DNA of 64,000 bases, taken from the IMG/VR virus record IMGVR_UViG_3300032246_001438, positions 1 through 64,000 of that record; one strand, written 5' to 3'. The DNA comes from a virus. The position numbers and the translations under genes were made by a program. A model generated the notes under the pieces. That model saw nothing but the letters and a program-made list of their open reading frames with translations, had not been told where the DNA came from and did no database searches. Each line of letters begins with the position of its first letter. Within the stretch, counting starts at the first letter, position 1. Below, one piece after another: positions 63,864-64,000 of this stretch.

Positions 63864-64000
63864 CATTTACTGGCACCCTACTTCCTTATCAGCCTGAGGC
63901 TGTAGACCGTATGTGTGAGCAAGGCAAGATGTTGGTTGCCTATGACTTGGGGTTAGGTAAAACAGTTCTTACTATTGCTGCCATAGAACGTTTGATGGAT
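63860..64000 (+). CDS. SNF2/DEAD-type ATPase, 5' fragment (47 codons)
   Basis: Begins at GTG 63860 with a GTGA overlap and runs off the right edge. LLPYQPEAVDRMCEQGKMLVA then YDLGLGKTVLTIAAIERLM is motif Q/I of SNF2-family DNA-dependent ATPases, common in actinophage replication blocks. Confidence 0.75.
   Translation, partial: MTFTGTLLPYQPEAVDRMCEQGKMLVAYDLGLGKTVLTIAAIERLMD

Noticed and set aside
1-64000. Temperate functions (integrase, excisionase, attP) and tRNA genes
   Set aside because: I looked for recombinase motifs and for cloverleaf-like segments with the GTTCRAATC arm and saw none. This does not exclude them outside the window.

Overview
This window is a large part of the genome of a contractile-tailed (myovirus-type) double-stranded DNA phage that most likely infects an actinobacterium of low-to-moderate GC content, for example a freshwater planktonic lineage. 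The host inference rests on a WhiB-type Fe-S regulator, which is an actinobacterial family, a DUF7455-like small zinc protein, and a secreted lytic transglycosylase of the actinobacterial type. The sequence is AT-leaning by eye. I saw no integrase, tRNA, CRISPR array or diversity-generating retroelement.

Layout. (1) 1-3.6 kb: a leftward early/accessory block of small unknown genes built from promoter-gene-terminator units. The units are separated by large covarying palindromes, and the block ends in an HNH endonuclease gene flanked by 17-bp direct repeats. (2) 3.6-8.4 kb: rightward, about twenty tiny and mostly basic genes, many coupled by TAATG or ATGA overlaps. They include a small HNH protein, a KSPAW-type aquatic-phage protein and a DUF7455-like protein. 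(3) 8.4-17.9 kb: a 968-residue secreted PA14-type protein with no standard start codon, the lysis region (small membrane proteins, a holin-like protein, a CHAP/PG-binding endolysin), fibre-like proteins, and a prolyl-4-hydroxylase-like 2OG-Fe(II) oxygenase. (4) 17.9-18.9 kb: a leftward two-gene 'moron' (secreted transglycosylase plus WhiB) with its own promoter and an attenuator-like leader. (5) 19-28.9 kb: small membrane, zinc and KTSC proteins, then terminase, portal, scaffold, an N4-gp56-type major capsid protein and a connector. (6) 28.9-40.5 kb: a very large adhesin/fibre region with collagen-like GPT-repeat and glycine-rich proteins, followed by a family-2 glycosyltransferase. (7) 41.6-57.6 kb: neck, sheath, tube, a frameshifted tail chaperone, tape measure with a transglycosylase domain, baseplate hub, spike, gp25, baseplate J and tail protein I. 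(8) 57.6-64 kb: a replication block (winged-helix protein, DnaC-like loader, SWIM protein, DnaB-like helicase, DnaG-like primase, dNMP kinase, and the start of an SNF2-type ATPase that runs off the right edge).

How the parts fit. Region 5 packages DNA into the capsid, region 7 builds the injection machine, regions 3 and 6 provide host recognition and lysis, and region 8 copies the genome. Three separate peptidoglycan-active proteins are encoded: endolysin, tape-measure transglycosylase and secreted transglycosylase. The most interesting candidates for undescribed biology are: the three palindromes whose arms vary but stay complementary; the possible collagen-fibre modification set (GPT-repeat fibre, P4H-like oxygenase, glycosyltransferase); the arrays of tiny coupled zinc/EF-hand/lysine-rich proteins that standard gene callers miss; and the +1 frameshift in the tail chaperone. 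All functional calls were made by reading motifs, without database searches.
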